Of a stretch of DNA of 64,000 nucleotides, positions 30,833 to 41,298 are shown in pieces. The DNA is from Agapetus fuscipes (Eukaryota; Arthropoda; Insecta; Trichoptera; Glossosomatidae), in assembly GCA_951799405.1 (NCBI GenBank), contig OX637339.1, forward strand, positions 9,672,001-9,736,000. The letters are read 5' to 3'. Each line of letters begins with the position of its first letter. Within the stretch, counting starts at the first letter, position 1. The notes beneath the pieces are model-generated. The model made no database searches and had not been told where the DNA came from. It saw nothing but the letters and a program-made list of their open reading frames with translations. The position numbers and the translations under genes are program-made.

Positions 30833-32280
30833 TGGAAATAATCACAAGTTATTTAAGTGCTCCTCTTGTGGGTATGAAAGAAAACTCTACGTGCTGAAAG
30901 TGGTATCCCTGTATTTTAGTATTTTTTTAAAGAAGAATCGATCGCTTCGGTAGGCACCAAATATAAGCTCAATCTACACGGAACAACTTTATATAAAGCC
31001 AATTTTAAAATTGTCAAATCCCCCTACTTTACAGATGCATTTATTGACTCGGCTCAAATTCTTGGACAACAAAATTGTGACGTCAGACGGCCCGGCCGGG
31101 TTGCTGGGGAAAGGCCAAACTAATATTTTTTAATAAAAAAATTAACCAATTTAAATAGATAAATGCAATTTATTTATCAAGACAGGTATAATTCAAATAC
31201 TACTTTTTTTTAGATGTATACAATAGATTTGAACTGTTTGAACCACCAACCTCTTAAAAAACATAATATTTTGTTACCAGTGGATAAGAACCCTTTTCAC
31301 ATATACCTACCTACGGCGTTAGCTGCAAAATATGTATATTAATTTAAAAACAAATATTTAAATTAGAACTACTTTAATTAAATTAAAACAGGCATTCCTA
31401 GACGAAAGGTGACAATTGCTCTCTCTTAACCATTTTTTAAATATTTCTTTTAAAATATGACAGTACTAATTTACCTTCAACGCTGTTTTCAGAAGTGAGT
31501 CTGAATTACCTTGAATATTACTTTAAAGCCTGTGTGAGTGTGTTAGGTTTTTCAAGCCTTCCATTTTCTCTCTTAATGTTATGGCTGGTTCAGACGATTT
31601 CTTTAGTGGCGAATAGCGTGTAAAGGCATAGACTACAGGCAAATAACTTGGCTTGTTACTTGCCTAGATATTTCAGTTACAGTGAAAAATATCAAATTAA
31701 TGTTCGTATTCAAGAGAAAATAATCAGAAAATTCTCCTGATACGTTTCGCAAATGAGTATAGTGCCTCATTTGACTTGCTAGATCCCTCGACTACAGAAA
31801 ATATACTTGCAAATAGCGTGCAAAACCTATAAAACTTAAGATAGTTATTAATTAATCCTTAAATTCAGGAGTAAGATCATTATACACCACCAGACACCCT
31901 CCTCACTCTTACACACCCTAACTCTACCCTGACACACCCTCATAAATTTTTGTTCTTTTGCTATTATAATTTTTGCATTGTTATGAATATCTGCTTCTGA
32001 TTTTAATTGATGTTTTATATCGTCATGTTCATACATGTAGATTGTTATTTTTTAAATTACTTTTAATATTCTAAATATGAAAGGAAAATGAAAAAACTTG
32101 AAAAAATCTGAAAATATTTTTTCTTATAAGACATAAATTACAGTTAAACTTCGAAGAGTTTGTTAATTCCCACAATGAAAATTCATTTCTAGGAAGAATT
32201 ATAAAAATGAAAAGAGTTGTGAAAATAAAACTCTGTGTTTTTTTTTTTTAATTTATATAATTCCTCATAAATTACAGTGC
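30833..32280. other. Long AT-rich spacer
   Basis: About 1.4 kb with no gene recognised. 31070-31130 holds a short inverse copy of the CAACCCGGCCG-type repeat. Short open frames show no domain. Confidence 0.45.
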
Positions 32281-32700
32281 TGAACGGCGCTAGTGTTGTC
32301 GACAGCAAGCTTGTTGGCTGCCAAAAATATCAATAATAAAAGATCAAATGAGCTCCATTCATTAATCCCTCCCCCTCGCATTTCAGAAAGGGAAACTCGT
32401 AGTACGACTCTCATTCATCCCTTTGCAGTCGATCTCAAAACTATGAGAACTTGGCGTTTTCATGACTCATTCCTTTGCCAAACTGCCCGTTTATGGAATG
32501 GTTTACCAGTATCTGTGTTCCCTTCCCAATTTAATCCGGTTTTATTCAAAACCAACATCAATCACCACTTCTTTGCAGCGCCTCACGACAGAACCAAGAA
32601 CTCAAGCAACACCTCTGCGGCACCCTTCCAGGGTGACATAGACCCCCAAGACTCACAAGAATTGGGGAGCCTCCCGCACAGGATTCCTTAAAAAAAAAAG
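32281..32700 (+). pseudogene. Jockey-like LINE 3' end
   Basis: The open frame to the stop at 32691 reads NELHSLIPPPR, MRTWRFHDSFLCQTARLWNG and FNPVLFKTNINHHF, the typical last ~70 residues of a Jockey/CR1-type ORF2, followed by about 45 further residues. The segment 32633-32700 (CATAGACCCCC, GGAGCCTCCCGCACAGGATT, A11) is shared with the tail of the T2 SINE at 4689-4768. 5'-truncated. Confidence 0.75.
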
Positions 32701-33372
32701 AAAACAAAATATATTTGTTCCTTTTGTTCAGGCGCTGCGAGCGGTTTTGGTGCGGCGAACCATGATGATGGGGTACGCAGACAATCAACGATGCTATCGC
32801 GCATTACTCACCTTTCTTACTTATTTTAGAATATCCATTTAACCTGAAATTGGGAGCGATCCTATTGGCTTAGTGAGTGTGTGTGAAGCGAGCGCTAGCC
32901 AGCTTCACACCTACCTCACCTACTAATGCATCAGTACTTGACCCGTGTGAACACGCCATAAACCTCGCAGGCTATTTATAAGAGAAAATTCTTACAAATT
33001 TTCATATAAACCTGTATACTACATAAAAAGTAAATGTGGACATATTATGTAAAGAAAGAGCCTTCTCTGAAGAGATAAAATACAGTGTTCTATTTATAGT
33101 GGCTGTTTCATTTATTTAATACGCTTCTACTAAAAATACTGCAGACTTACTTCTAAAGAGAAATATATTTGAGAAAGACGATCAAAGTAGAAGTTTTTTA
33201 CAGAGTTGATAGATTTTCAAGGCCGACTTTTTTTAAGTTTAAGCAATTTTTAATACGTAATAATACATTTTTGACTTACGGCCATACATAAGTACTTTTG
33301 CTACTTTTCACACACAGCAAATCCATGGCTTAACCACCAATTACATAATTTGAATTTTCTATACAAAGAAAC
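32701..33372. other. Spacer
   Basis: No gene recognised. Confidence 0.4.
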
Positions 33373-33390
33373 GATGATCCATGGATCATC
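33373..33390. repeat. 18-bp perfect palindrome
   Basis: GATGATCCATGGATCATC is its own reverse complement. It adjoins the T1 fragment that follows. Confidence 0.85.
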
Positions 33391-33540
33391 ATTGGATCAA
33401 ATGTGTTGTAAATAGCCCTGTACTCGTTATCAGAAGGTTTGATTCCTAGCGGAGCAAAATAATTTTTTTTCTCTACTATAAATAGGTTTCACACGTAGTT
33501 CTACATATATGCTGAGCTTAGTTACGTTTACTCGACTGAA
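33391..33540 (+). mobile_element. T1 SINE fragment
   Basis: Eroded B box GGTTTGATTCCTAGCGG, then a jump to the 3' part CTATAAATAGGTTTCACACG and GCTTAGTTACGTTTA. Most of the body is deleted. Confidence 0.6.
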
Positions 33541-33619
33541 AAATTGATGTACATCTTACAAAGATGGGGCACTAGAGATCAATCAAGCCTTTCTGTAAGT
33601 AGGTCTTACTTGAAAGTTT

Positions 33620-34040
33620 ACGCTTTATTTCTCGACAACCAAGCTCGCAGAGGGCTCTTGAGGCGATTCTCACAAAAAACAGCGTTCACCATACTAAAAC
33701 TTTTTTTTTTGTCCGGTTGATAGCTCAGTTGGTAGAGTGCTTGCATTTCATACCGAGAGCTCGGGTTCGAATCCCACCGAGAGTTTCAGAAATGATTTCC
33801 CGTTTCGGTGTTTATTTCATAACCCACAATAAAATACCTGCAAGTTTTACTCAGCCTTCACAAGTAGTAAAATTTCCCAGCCCCCTCGGAAGCTGGGAAT
33901 CCTCCACTTTAACTCAAGTGGTTGTCGTAAGGCCGGTCTCCTTACCTGTAAAAATAAATAGATTTCACTAGCCCTATGCGAAAGCCTTCGGGGATAACGC
34001 GACAACTATATGTGTAGCTTAGTTGCGTTTATCAAGTGCT
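33620..34040 (+). mobile_element. T2-T1 composite SINE
   Basis: 33620-33700 is the T2 3' end (AGAGGGCTCTTGAGGCGATT, CAGCGTTCACC). After a T10 run, 33712-34040 is a full T1 with perfect A box TAGCTCAGTTGGTAGAG and B box GGGTTCGAATCCCACC, body CAGAAATGATTTCCCGTTTC, and 3' end TGTGTAGCTTAGTTGCGTTT. The best T1 reference copy in the window. Confidence 0.85.
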
Positions 34041-34360
34041 TATTTAAAGCAACCACCCATCTATCGTTCTCTAGATAGCCTTGTTGTTTTAGTACTCATA
34101 CTATACAATTGGTGCGCTCAGAATGCCGTTGAGAAAGTAATGAAAAATACTTGCCAGACAATAAATTAACTTTCTTTCCGTCTGTCCAACTTTTCTTCTA
34201 CTTCTTGAGAAGTCCAACCAGCTAACATTTACCCTCGTGCAAGTTTTTACTCTACTTCAAATTACAACAAAAATATTTGTATACAATCGTATAAAACAAA
34301 ATATGGTCGAAAGCTCAGAATTCCGTAGACATGGTAACCAATATGTTATGTCATAAGATG
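34041..34360. other. Spacer
   Basis: No gene recognised. Confidence 0.4.
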
Positions 34361-34997
34361 GCTAAGCTACACATATAGTGCAACTTCTTACCGCGTTGTT
34401 ATCGAAGAAGTCGTGTTTGGCACGTGGCACATATTTAATATCACAGATAAGGGAGGGGCGGCCTTACAACAACCACTTCATTTGAAGTAGAGGTTCTCCA
34501 GCTTCCCTGGAACTTGGCCCTCATTTCTTGTAAATATTAAGTAGACCTTGCCGGTTTTTATTTTTTTATTATCGGTTTGAAATAAACACCGAGACGAGAA
34601 ATCATTTCAGACATCCTCGTTTGAGATCAAATCCTAACCTCTGGCATGGAAAGCAAGCATTCTACCAACTGAGCTATCGGCCGGATAAAAAATCTTAAAA
34701 TAATAATATTAGGATGATTTATTTGGTGAGCGCTGTTTTTGTGTGAATCACACCTCACGAGCCCTGTGCGAGCTTCGTCGTCGCTGTAGAAAGCGCCAAT
34801 TCTCAAGCAAGACCCAGTTACTGTGAGGCTGGATGGATCATTAGTGACCGATCTTTGGTAAAGGTATATGAATTCTTCACCCAGCAAAGAACATATTTTG
34901 AAAACATGAATGCTATATTTTTGTGCTCCGCCGGGATTCGAACCCACAACCTTCCATTTACGAGTCCGAAGCGTTACCACAAGACTACGGACCGGTC
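34361..34997 (-). mobile_element. T2-T1 composite SINE, complete
   Basis: On the minus strand: T2 from 34997 (GGACCGGTCCGTAGTCTTG, B box GGGTTCGAATCCC) to its AT-rich (ATTATT) tail near 34700, then directly T1 from 34684 (CCGGCCGATAGCTCAGTTGG) to 34361. Both units are full length and in the same orientation. Confidence 0.87.
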
Positions 34998-35035
34998 CCT
35001 GTTTTTGACGTAATACATAGCAATAAAGTGACAGT

Positions 35036-35202
35036 TAGGCGCTTTTCACACTAGACGCATTCTGCCCGGTTTGTCTATCGATTACCGGACGTAAAAGCTG
35101 TCCATACGCCATCCCCATACGCCACTAGACTTCTGACCCGGAAATCCATAGACAAACCATAAACAAACCGGGCACAATGCGACTAGTCTGTGACGGGCCT
35201 AG
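35036..35202. mobile_element. TIR MITE, CCCGGTTTGT type
   Basis: Left TAGGCGC...ACTAGACGCATT then TGCCCGGTTTGT; right inverse TAGGCCCG...GACTAGTCGCATTG then TGCCCGGTTTGT. About 40-bp imperfect inverted repeats around a short GC-rich core. TSD unclear. Confidence 0.65.
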
Positions 35203-35406
35203 GCAATGAACTAAATAAAGACCACACGTGTTGCATTTCTTTACCCCACGTGGTCTGACAAACCATGGGGTAAATATATAACTGGATGGCGGCTGCATAT
35301 GGTTACAATTACAGCTACATTAATCTCTTCCATCAGAATAAATGAAGCAACTAATACTTGCTCACAGAAAGCTAGACCACATCTACAAGACACTAGACAA
35401 GACATA

Positions 35407-35647
35407 GGCCGTTTGTCCACCGCACGCCGTCACCGTCACGTCACCGGGAACGAGATGACGGCGCCGAAGTAGCGGTACATGTTATGTATTTATGTTTTGC
35501 CTGGTTATAGGCAATACAATACATAACCTATAACCAGCAAAATCGGTCGCGGTGGACAAAAGATCGCCGTCACGTCAATAAAACTCGGCCCGAAATAATC
35601 TCGTTCTCGGTGACGTGACGGTGACGGCATGCGGTGGACAAACGGCC
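35407..35647. mobile_element. TIR MITE with CACGTCACCG arms
   Basis: 241 bp. Termini GGCCGTTTGTCCACCGCA and (inverse) GGCCGTTTGTCCACCGCA match, then CGCCGTCACCGTCACGTCACCG / TGCCGTCACCGTCACGTCACCG, about 50 bp in all. Flanked by ATA (35404-35406, 35648-35650). The interior has a second inverted pair CTGGTTATAGG / CCTATAACCAG. No transposase. Confidence 0.8.
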
Positions 35648-35764
35648 ATAGGGTAACTAGTTTACGGCTTTGAAGCATAAGTACTAAGAGACAGAGCTGT
35701 CAACCAGACTTGTCAACACAACAGCGATACCTCTAATAGGTGGTTCGAGACAAGGAAAGTACTC

Positions 35765-36355
35765 AAGTATTCAGGTTCTGTAACTCTGTCGCCATTCCGC
35801 TAGGGGTGGCCAGAGCTGCCTCCATTTATTCCTATCCTTACATACCTCTTTCAATTCATTCATATCCACCATCTTTTTATGCATTTTCTTCTTAAACGCT
35901 CGCTTTGCATATCCCATTCTTTCACAATCTCCTCAATCTGATCACTCTATACTTTTCTCTTTTACATTTCACAGTTTCTCTGTATATATACTTTGTCATT
36001 CATTCTTTCCACATGACCAAACCATCTCATCACATTATTTTGTACCTTAACTTTCAAATTACATTCCTTCTTTACCCATTCATTCCTAACTCTATCCTTC
36101 AGAGTTTTTCCTATGATGCTTCTCAAATGCTTCATTTCCACCGTACATACTTTACTCATTTTGCTATCATTCACTGTCCATGCTTCACTTCCATACATCA
36201 AAGTCAATAACAATATGCCACTGTGTACCGCCATTCTCAGATCCATGTTCAACCGCTTGTTCTTTGCTATTCTTCCTATTGCTCCGACCATTTGCTTTCC
36301 CCTTACACACACACCCTATTCTCAAGTTCCCTTGTCATCTTCTCATCCTTTTCGT
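35765..36355 (-). pseudogene. RTE-like LINE 3' half
   Basis: The minus strand reads AIGRIAKNKRLN, LTLMYGSEAWTV, MKHLRSIIGKT and MRWFGHVERMNDKVY, homologous to 16230-16560 of the RTE-like LINE, then a frame-broken C-terminus and the 3' UTR with GGCCACCCCTAGCGGAATGG. RT catalytic core absent. Confidence 0.8.
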
Positions 36356-36720
36356 ACGGATTTAAAACAACAACAAAAAGTCGATGAGAATCGCATTCGA
36401 CCTGTGCTACTGCACTTATACCAACCTGCCAAGTCATGTTTGTAAGATAAGGGTGGCCAGAACAGGGTGCATTTTTTTGGTTCCCACGAATATCTCAGTA
36501 CAGGGAGCGACAAGTGGAAGGTGGAATGTGTAGAAAAAACAGAACTCGGCCTAAACACTTATGGCAGATCAGCAAAAAATATAAACCTTAGGGGAGCACA
36601 GGAATGTTAATGAGATCTGTTTGCGCATGTTGAAGGAATAGATAATTATGCTCAGAGAAAATGTGTACCTACGTTAAAAAAGAAAAGATATTGAGAATAT
36701 TATAGTCAGCACAAATCTAT
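36356..36720. other. Spacer
   Basis: No gene recognised. Confidence 0.4.
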
Positions 36721-37075
36721 ATCTATAATCTAAGTTGCAAAGATATTTTAACATTTCAGATTCATAATGTAAAAATAAAACACAAAGTTTTTCTTCACGA
36801 GTTGATTTATTTCTTCGAGCGCTTTCCATGTTATCACACCATTATCAAGTTTTTTTTTTAATATTAATTTAAAATGAATCTTCACAATGCCCATACACAA
36901 ACTCTTAAACTTTTATGTATGTAGGTAGGTACTACTACTTGCAGAAATAAAACACATGTACAAAATAAATATTTACCCTGAAACACTCGTCGCCCTTTCC
37001 TGAAAAAAGGGTGACATTGGCAATGTGAACCATTTTTTACAGGATGGGTGGTCAGCCTCATACCAACACAATAGA
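36721..37075 (-). mobile_element. RepG interrupted by a foldback-type insertion
   Basis: RepG tail ATAATCTAAGTTGCAAAGAT at 36730 to GATTCATA near 36770; RepG resumes about 36960 (CCCTGAAACACTCG...) to CATACCAACACAATAG. The insert (about 36771-36900) has TAAAACACAAAGTTTTTC, GAGTTGATTTATTT and a hairpin motif, matching the insert at 43879-44069. Confidence 0.75.
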
Positions 37076-37114
37076 ATGTAAATATATATTTGCAATTTAC
37101 ATTAAAGATTATAC

Positions 37115-37575
37115 AGGGTATAGTATCTACCCCTTAAATAATGAATGGCTTAAATTCCTCTGAATTGCGTAAATCGAAAAAAAATGCGTCTAATCTAATC
37201 AATCTAAGTTGCAAAGATAATATGTTACATTGAGGATTCACTTTATATGCATTCTAACAAGCAGACACGTACAAGTTCGCGCATGCACATGCCGCATGTG
37301 AACCCAAATCTCAAATGGGCATACACCCTGCAACTCTTGCCGTCCTTCCCTGAAACAGGGGTGACATTGGCAAAGTGAAACATTTTTTACAGCATAGATG
37401 GTCAGCCACATACTAACCTGTAAGTCAAGAAGCCATCACAATTGCGTAAATCGAAAAAAATGCGTAAACGTAAGAAATCTAAATAACTCGTCGTGCTAGG
37501 ATATTCCATACATTTTCAGATTTACGCAGTCGAGGGGAGTTTATCTAAAACGTTTTATACTTACTCTGGATACTG
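37115..37575. mobile_element. PalB MITE split by RepG
   Basis: Left part to 37189, right part from 37440: GCGTAAATCG arm, then CATACATTTTCAGATTTACG, CAGTCGAGGGGAG and TTTTATACTTACTCTGG. Split by RepG at 37190-37439. Confidence 0.75.
37190..37439 (-). mobile_element. RepG with long target-site duplication
   Basis: A 250-bp RepG whose flanks are near-identical: 37163-37189 (27 bp) and 37440-37465 (26 bp), starting AATTGCGTAAATCG and ending TGCGT, differing only by one A in the A run. Tail side CTAATCTAATCAATCTAAG; 5' side ends TGTAAGTCAAGAAGCCATCAC. Direct evidence that RepG inserts with target duplication. Confidence 0.92.
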
Positions 37576-37794
37576 AGATAAAGTATCGAATTCCTGTAGT
37601 GCGGTGTACTATGACAAAGGCACACGGAGTTAGAAAGTGGACAAGACAGTGGAGAGGACAGTGGGAGAGTGGGAATGTCGAGTGGACTGGCAAGTGAAGA
37701 GCCAGTCAAGTGGAATGGAGCGAAAACAAAGAGCAGCCTCTGCCTTATACCACTACCTACTTGCACACAACTTTACGCTATCGTTTACGTTTTT

Positions 37795-37905
37795 ATGTAT
37801 CAAAACCAAAATGCGATTCTGCCGAGTGTTTCAGTTTCCATACATTTTTTGGTTAAATGCTTTGGTTGAGTTTAAACGTAGAGTTTTGTACTCCACAGAT
37901 GCCGC
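37795..37905. mobile_element. PalB MITE, half copy
   Basis: TTTCAGTTTCCATACATTTT, GGTTGAGTTTAAACGT and TTTTGTACTCCAC correspond to the right half of the AAAACAGCG subfamily. Confidence 0.5.
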
Positions 37906-38067
37906 GAAACAAGACAGTTCGTACTGTTTCCCAATAAACTCTTTCTTTTACATTTTGAATGGTCGATTTACAAAAGGCACTATGTCAGATAGTGGTCAAG
38001 CCATTGAGCTATAATATAGAGGAGTAGAAGCTAGCTTACGACATTGATACATACTTAGGACTTATTC

Positions 38068-38185
38068 GTCAACGACGTTACCATGTTGAAAGCACCGGCT
38101 CTCATCATATCACCGAAGGTAAGCAACATTGGGCGCGGATGCTACTTGGATGGGTGACCGCTTAGGTACACGCGTGTTGTTGGCA
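38068..38185 (+). rRNA. 5S rRNA-like sequence (pseudogene or SINE head)
   Basis: 117-118 bp from GTCAACGACG to TGTTGTTGGCA, the length of a 5S gene. Internal promoter words kept: AAGGTAAGCAACATTGGGCGCGG (box A to intermediate element) and TACTTGGATGGGTGACCGCT (C box). Terminal stem halves GTCAACGAC / GTTGTTGGC still pair partly. Compared with insect 5S as I know it there are scattered changes (for example CTCATCATATCACCG for CTCGTCCGATCACCG), so it is probably not a functional rRNA gene. A T2 SINE starts about 6 bp downstream. Confidence 0.8.
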
Positions 38186-38190
38186 TTTCT

Positions 38191-38490
38191 GGGACCGGTC
38201 CGTACTCCAGAAGCTACACTTCGGACTCGTAAATGGAAGGTTGTAGATTCGAATTTCGGCGGAGCACAAAAATATACCATTTATATTTCCAAATGTGCTC
38301 TTCGCTGGATTTTTACCAAAGACCCATCACTGAAAGGTCCATCCAACCGTACACCATCTAGGTCTTGCTTGAGAATTGGCGCTTTCTACAGCGATGACGA
38401 ACCTCGCAGAGGGCTCTTGAGGTTTGATGCACACAAAAACGGCGCTCACCAAATAAATCGTCCTAATATTTTTATTATTAGGAGCTCAGT
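38191..38490 (+). mobile_element. T2 SINE directly after 5S-like unit
   Basis: Head GGGACCGGTCCGTACTCCAG, weakened B box AGATTCGAATTTCGGCGG, body CTTCGCTGG, tail GAACCTCGCAGAGGGCTCTTG to CTCACCAAATAAATCGTCC and (ATT)n. The sequence GGAGCTCAGTTG right after the (ATT)n tail may be the stub of a T1 head. Confidence 0.83.
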
Positions 38491-38611
38491 TGTCCCCAGA
38501 CCTGTCAAAACAACAATTTAAAAATCATGTTCTTACATGTGAAATCCTGTATTTTCTTGCAATTTCCATAATATGTGTTTCGACACCCAATACTTACACA
38601 TGCCATAATGT

Positions 38612-38815
38612 CTTTTTTTTTTAAATAGATTTGTGGAAAGGAATGCAATCCACCAACCTATTTTACCTGGCCAGCTGTCTTCATGCGAAAGCAGAAGCTT
38701 GTGTGCATGCAAAGGCATCTGTTGAACCAGGGTCGAAGTTATCGTCGCGGGATTCGAACCAGCGTTATCCGGTTCCAAATAACCTGTCTTGATCCCCACG
38801 GCTATAACACCGACA
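38612..38815 (-). mobile_element. T3 SINE (tRNA-derived)
   Basis: On the minus strand: GTCGGTGTTATAGCCGTGGG (A-box region), CTGGTTCGAATCCCGCG (perfect B box), body AACTTCGACCCTGG, CATGCACACAAGCTTCTGC, 3' end CTATTTAAAAAAAAA. About 205 bp. Head differs from T1 and T2. Confidence 0.78.
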
Positions 38816-39230
38816 TTTTCTTAAAATTGAAATTCGCCAATGTAGCGATCACAAGATTTATAACGCGACTGGTGGAAGTTGCCAACTTTCTAGAAACATT
38901 TTTACATTCGCCCGAGTTTTTTTGTAGGTAGGTACACATAGAAATGCAACTGCGAAGTTCTTTGTTCTCCTTCTTACTAAGGACCATTTGCGTAAGTAAG
39001 TTGAAACAGATATATAATGCCTTTTTTCGTCGTTACAATAATTAACGTATATATAGTCCACAGATATATATCATAAGTCCATGGGTCAAACTAAGAAAAA
39101 AAGGTAAGAAATAAACAGGGATTACATTTTTGTACAAAAATCAATTGAATGATTTTTTGTGCAGTTCACACGACGCTCCCATCTCCGTTTAAAATTATAT
39201 TCAGAATTGTCGTTTACCGTGCGTGGTATC
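38816..39230. other. Spacer
   Basis: No gene recognised. Words at 39135-39230 recall 17855-17975. Confidence 0.35.
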
Positions 39231-39480
39231 AATGCAACTAAACTGCAACCTCTTACCGCGTTCTTCCCGAAGGGAGCGCATTTGACGTGTGCAACCTATT
39301 TATTTTCATGTAAAGGGTCGACCTTACGCAAGCCATTTCAATTGAAGTGGAGGTTTTTTTGGCTTCCGAGAGGGCTGGTCTCTATTTCTTGTGAAGCCTG
39401 AGCAAACTTTGCCGGTATTTTGATTTTGGATTCAAAATAAACACCGACACGGGAAATCATTTCTGAGACCCTCTGTTTAA
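39231..39480 (-). mobile_element. T1 SINE lacking the tRNA head
   Basis: CAACTAAACTGCAACCTCTTACCGCG at the left, CTTGTGAAGCCTGAGCAAAC, CGACACGGGAAATCATTTC at the right; the tRNA-like part is missing (ends after GAGACCCTC). Confidence 0.78.
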
Positions 39481-40373
39481 TTTCTTAATTATGTAAACAC
39501 TGCCAAAATTAAACAGTGATAAATTATGTAGGCAGAGCCAATACTATTATAGCTATGTGATGGAAGGAAGGAGGAAGTATTAAATGGAGGGGTCGTACAT
39601 GTCATTTAGTACCAATCAACATGATTCACCGTCTTTGACACCATACACTGTTTATAATGCTGTCTCGCTCACGACATATGAAATGCTTTTCTCATTTTCT
39701 ATGTAAGCAACGTGTCTCTACTCCGTCTTCAATCTATTTACAAATCACCAAGGAAACACATGAAATCACTATGGTAACGGAATTGTTAGTAGTGTTGTTG
39801 CAAGTATGAAGATATCTGATAAATTCCGAATTCAAAAATGTTCCCACCTCATTTTGTACGGGATGATTTCCACAAGTATCTATTACCGCGAGCATAGAAG
39901 TTACATACTTGAAGAAGCAAGTACCTATATATTTGAACATCACTAGTTCTAGATCACTTTCACGAACAAAATATTTCGACAAACGAAAAATAAATTTTAT
40001 CAACGTAATCATATAGAATAGTGATTTAAGTGAAATATTATTCCATGTTCTATAACACATTTACTCTCATTTGTTGGCACGTTTAGAAAATATCCAGTTT
40101 GGCATTTATATGTATTTTTTTTCCAATTAGGTAACACACCTGTTCACAGTTGGAAGGTTACCGATAGACTGAATTTGGATTTTTGTGTGATGAATGGGGT
40201 AGCGTATTTCTAATTCTCAAAGGATTGATTTCTTAGCCCATCCTGTTCTATATATCCATGATGTGATAGACATATCTGTCATTGGAGCATTGGAGATCTT
40301 TTGTTTTTGTATCGTGTTGTCTTGTCTAAATTATATTCAGTGTTCTGTTGATGTCTTTACAAATAAATAAATT
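39481..40373. other. Spacer
   Basis: About 0.9 kb, no gene recognised. A 108-codon minus frame at 39734-40060 has no motif I know and no coding-like composition. Confidence 0.4.
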
Positions 40374-40622
40374 CCTTAACATGTAGGTTGGTATGAGGCT
40401 AACCACCCATACTGTAAAAATGGTTCACTTTTCCAATGTCATCCCTGTTTCAGGGAATGTCTGAAAAAGTTTCAGGGTTTATTTTCATTTAAGATTTGGA
40501 TTTCAATTTGTAAAATTAACACATACAGCATTTGCAAGCGTGAACTTACGCGTGTCTTCTTATGGGGATGCATTTTATCTGGATCGTAACTGTTAATATA
40601 TCTGTGCAACTTAGATTATAGA
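40374..40622 (+). mobile_element. RepG short retroposon
   Basis: ATTCCTTAACATGTAGGTTGG at the start, CCCTGTTTCAGGG hairpin, AAGCGTGAACTTACGCG, end CTGTGCAACTTAGATTATAG. Full length. Confidence 0.9.
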
Positions 40623-40696
40623 AAAGCGGTAACAAGTTATATACAAAACGTGCAGCCTAAGTAAGTTTTGTGAAAGGACTCCCCTATATTAGCGGG

Positions 40697-41064
40697 TCAC
40701 GACAAATAAATCAAAGATAATTCGTCCACGGACAGCTATGGACACATCGGTCAAACGACAGTTCGTCCAAACTACATTTTGGTCAACGAAATGTCGGTCA
40801 CAGATATCTAGTCCACAGACGCATCGGATGCGAACAATTTGGTCACATGACAGTTCGTCCACACAACTTTTTGGTCAAACTTGCTCTCCAAAGAATCTTG
40901 GTTATTACTGAAGTTTTAATTGATTATAGTTTTCTGTGTTGGAGCTTGTCTGTGGATCTATGTTGTATGTGACCAAAGTGTCTTTGAACAAAAAGTCGTG
41001 TGGACGGACTGTCATGTGCTCGATTTGTCCGTGGCCGAGCTGTCTGTGGCCTATTTGTCGTGGA
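40697..41064. mobile_element. Foldback element (FB-GGTCA), uninterrupted
   Basis: The left terminus CACGACAAATA and right terminus TATTTGTCGTG are inverse. Arms consist of variants of GTCACAGACAGCTCGG, GTTCGTCCACACGACTTTT and GGTCAAACGACA in opposite orientation about a centre near 40900-40920. About 370 bp. Non-coding; the 41-bp-plus modular arms resemble Foldback-class elements in style. Confidence 0.75.
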
Positions 41065-41298
41065 AGCAGTTTTGTAGTGGCAGTGTCAAATGTCAGTTTA
41101 CCCGCCACATTTCAGCTGACCGCCATGACACTGCGCACCGGTGCTGCCAGCTCCGCGCAACGTTTTCCGTTTCATTTAACAGTGCGGCTATATTTTACAT
41201 CCCTTCACACCTACGCCGAATGCAAATACATTAAAACAATATACACCACGCATAACAAAATGTACAAAAAAAACTGATGATCGAAATCAACAAACCTA

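Noticed and set aside
33712..33790. Possible functional tRNA gene
   Set aside because: A and B boxes are perfect, but acceptor-stem complementarity and a normal anticodon arm are absent and the sequence continues into the T1 SINE body shared with other loci.
35962..36312. Independent 116-residue gene on the minus strand
   Set aside because: Its motifs (YGSEAWTV, MRWFGHVERM) are the C-terminal part of an RTE-like RT, so it is a LINE remnant.
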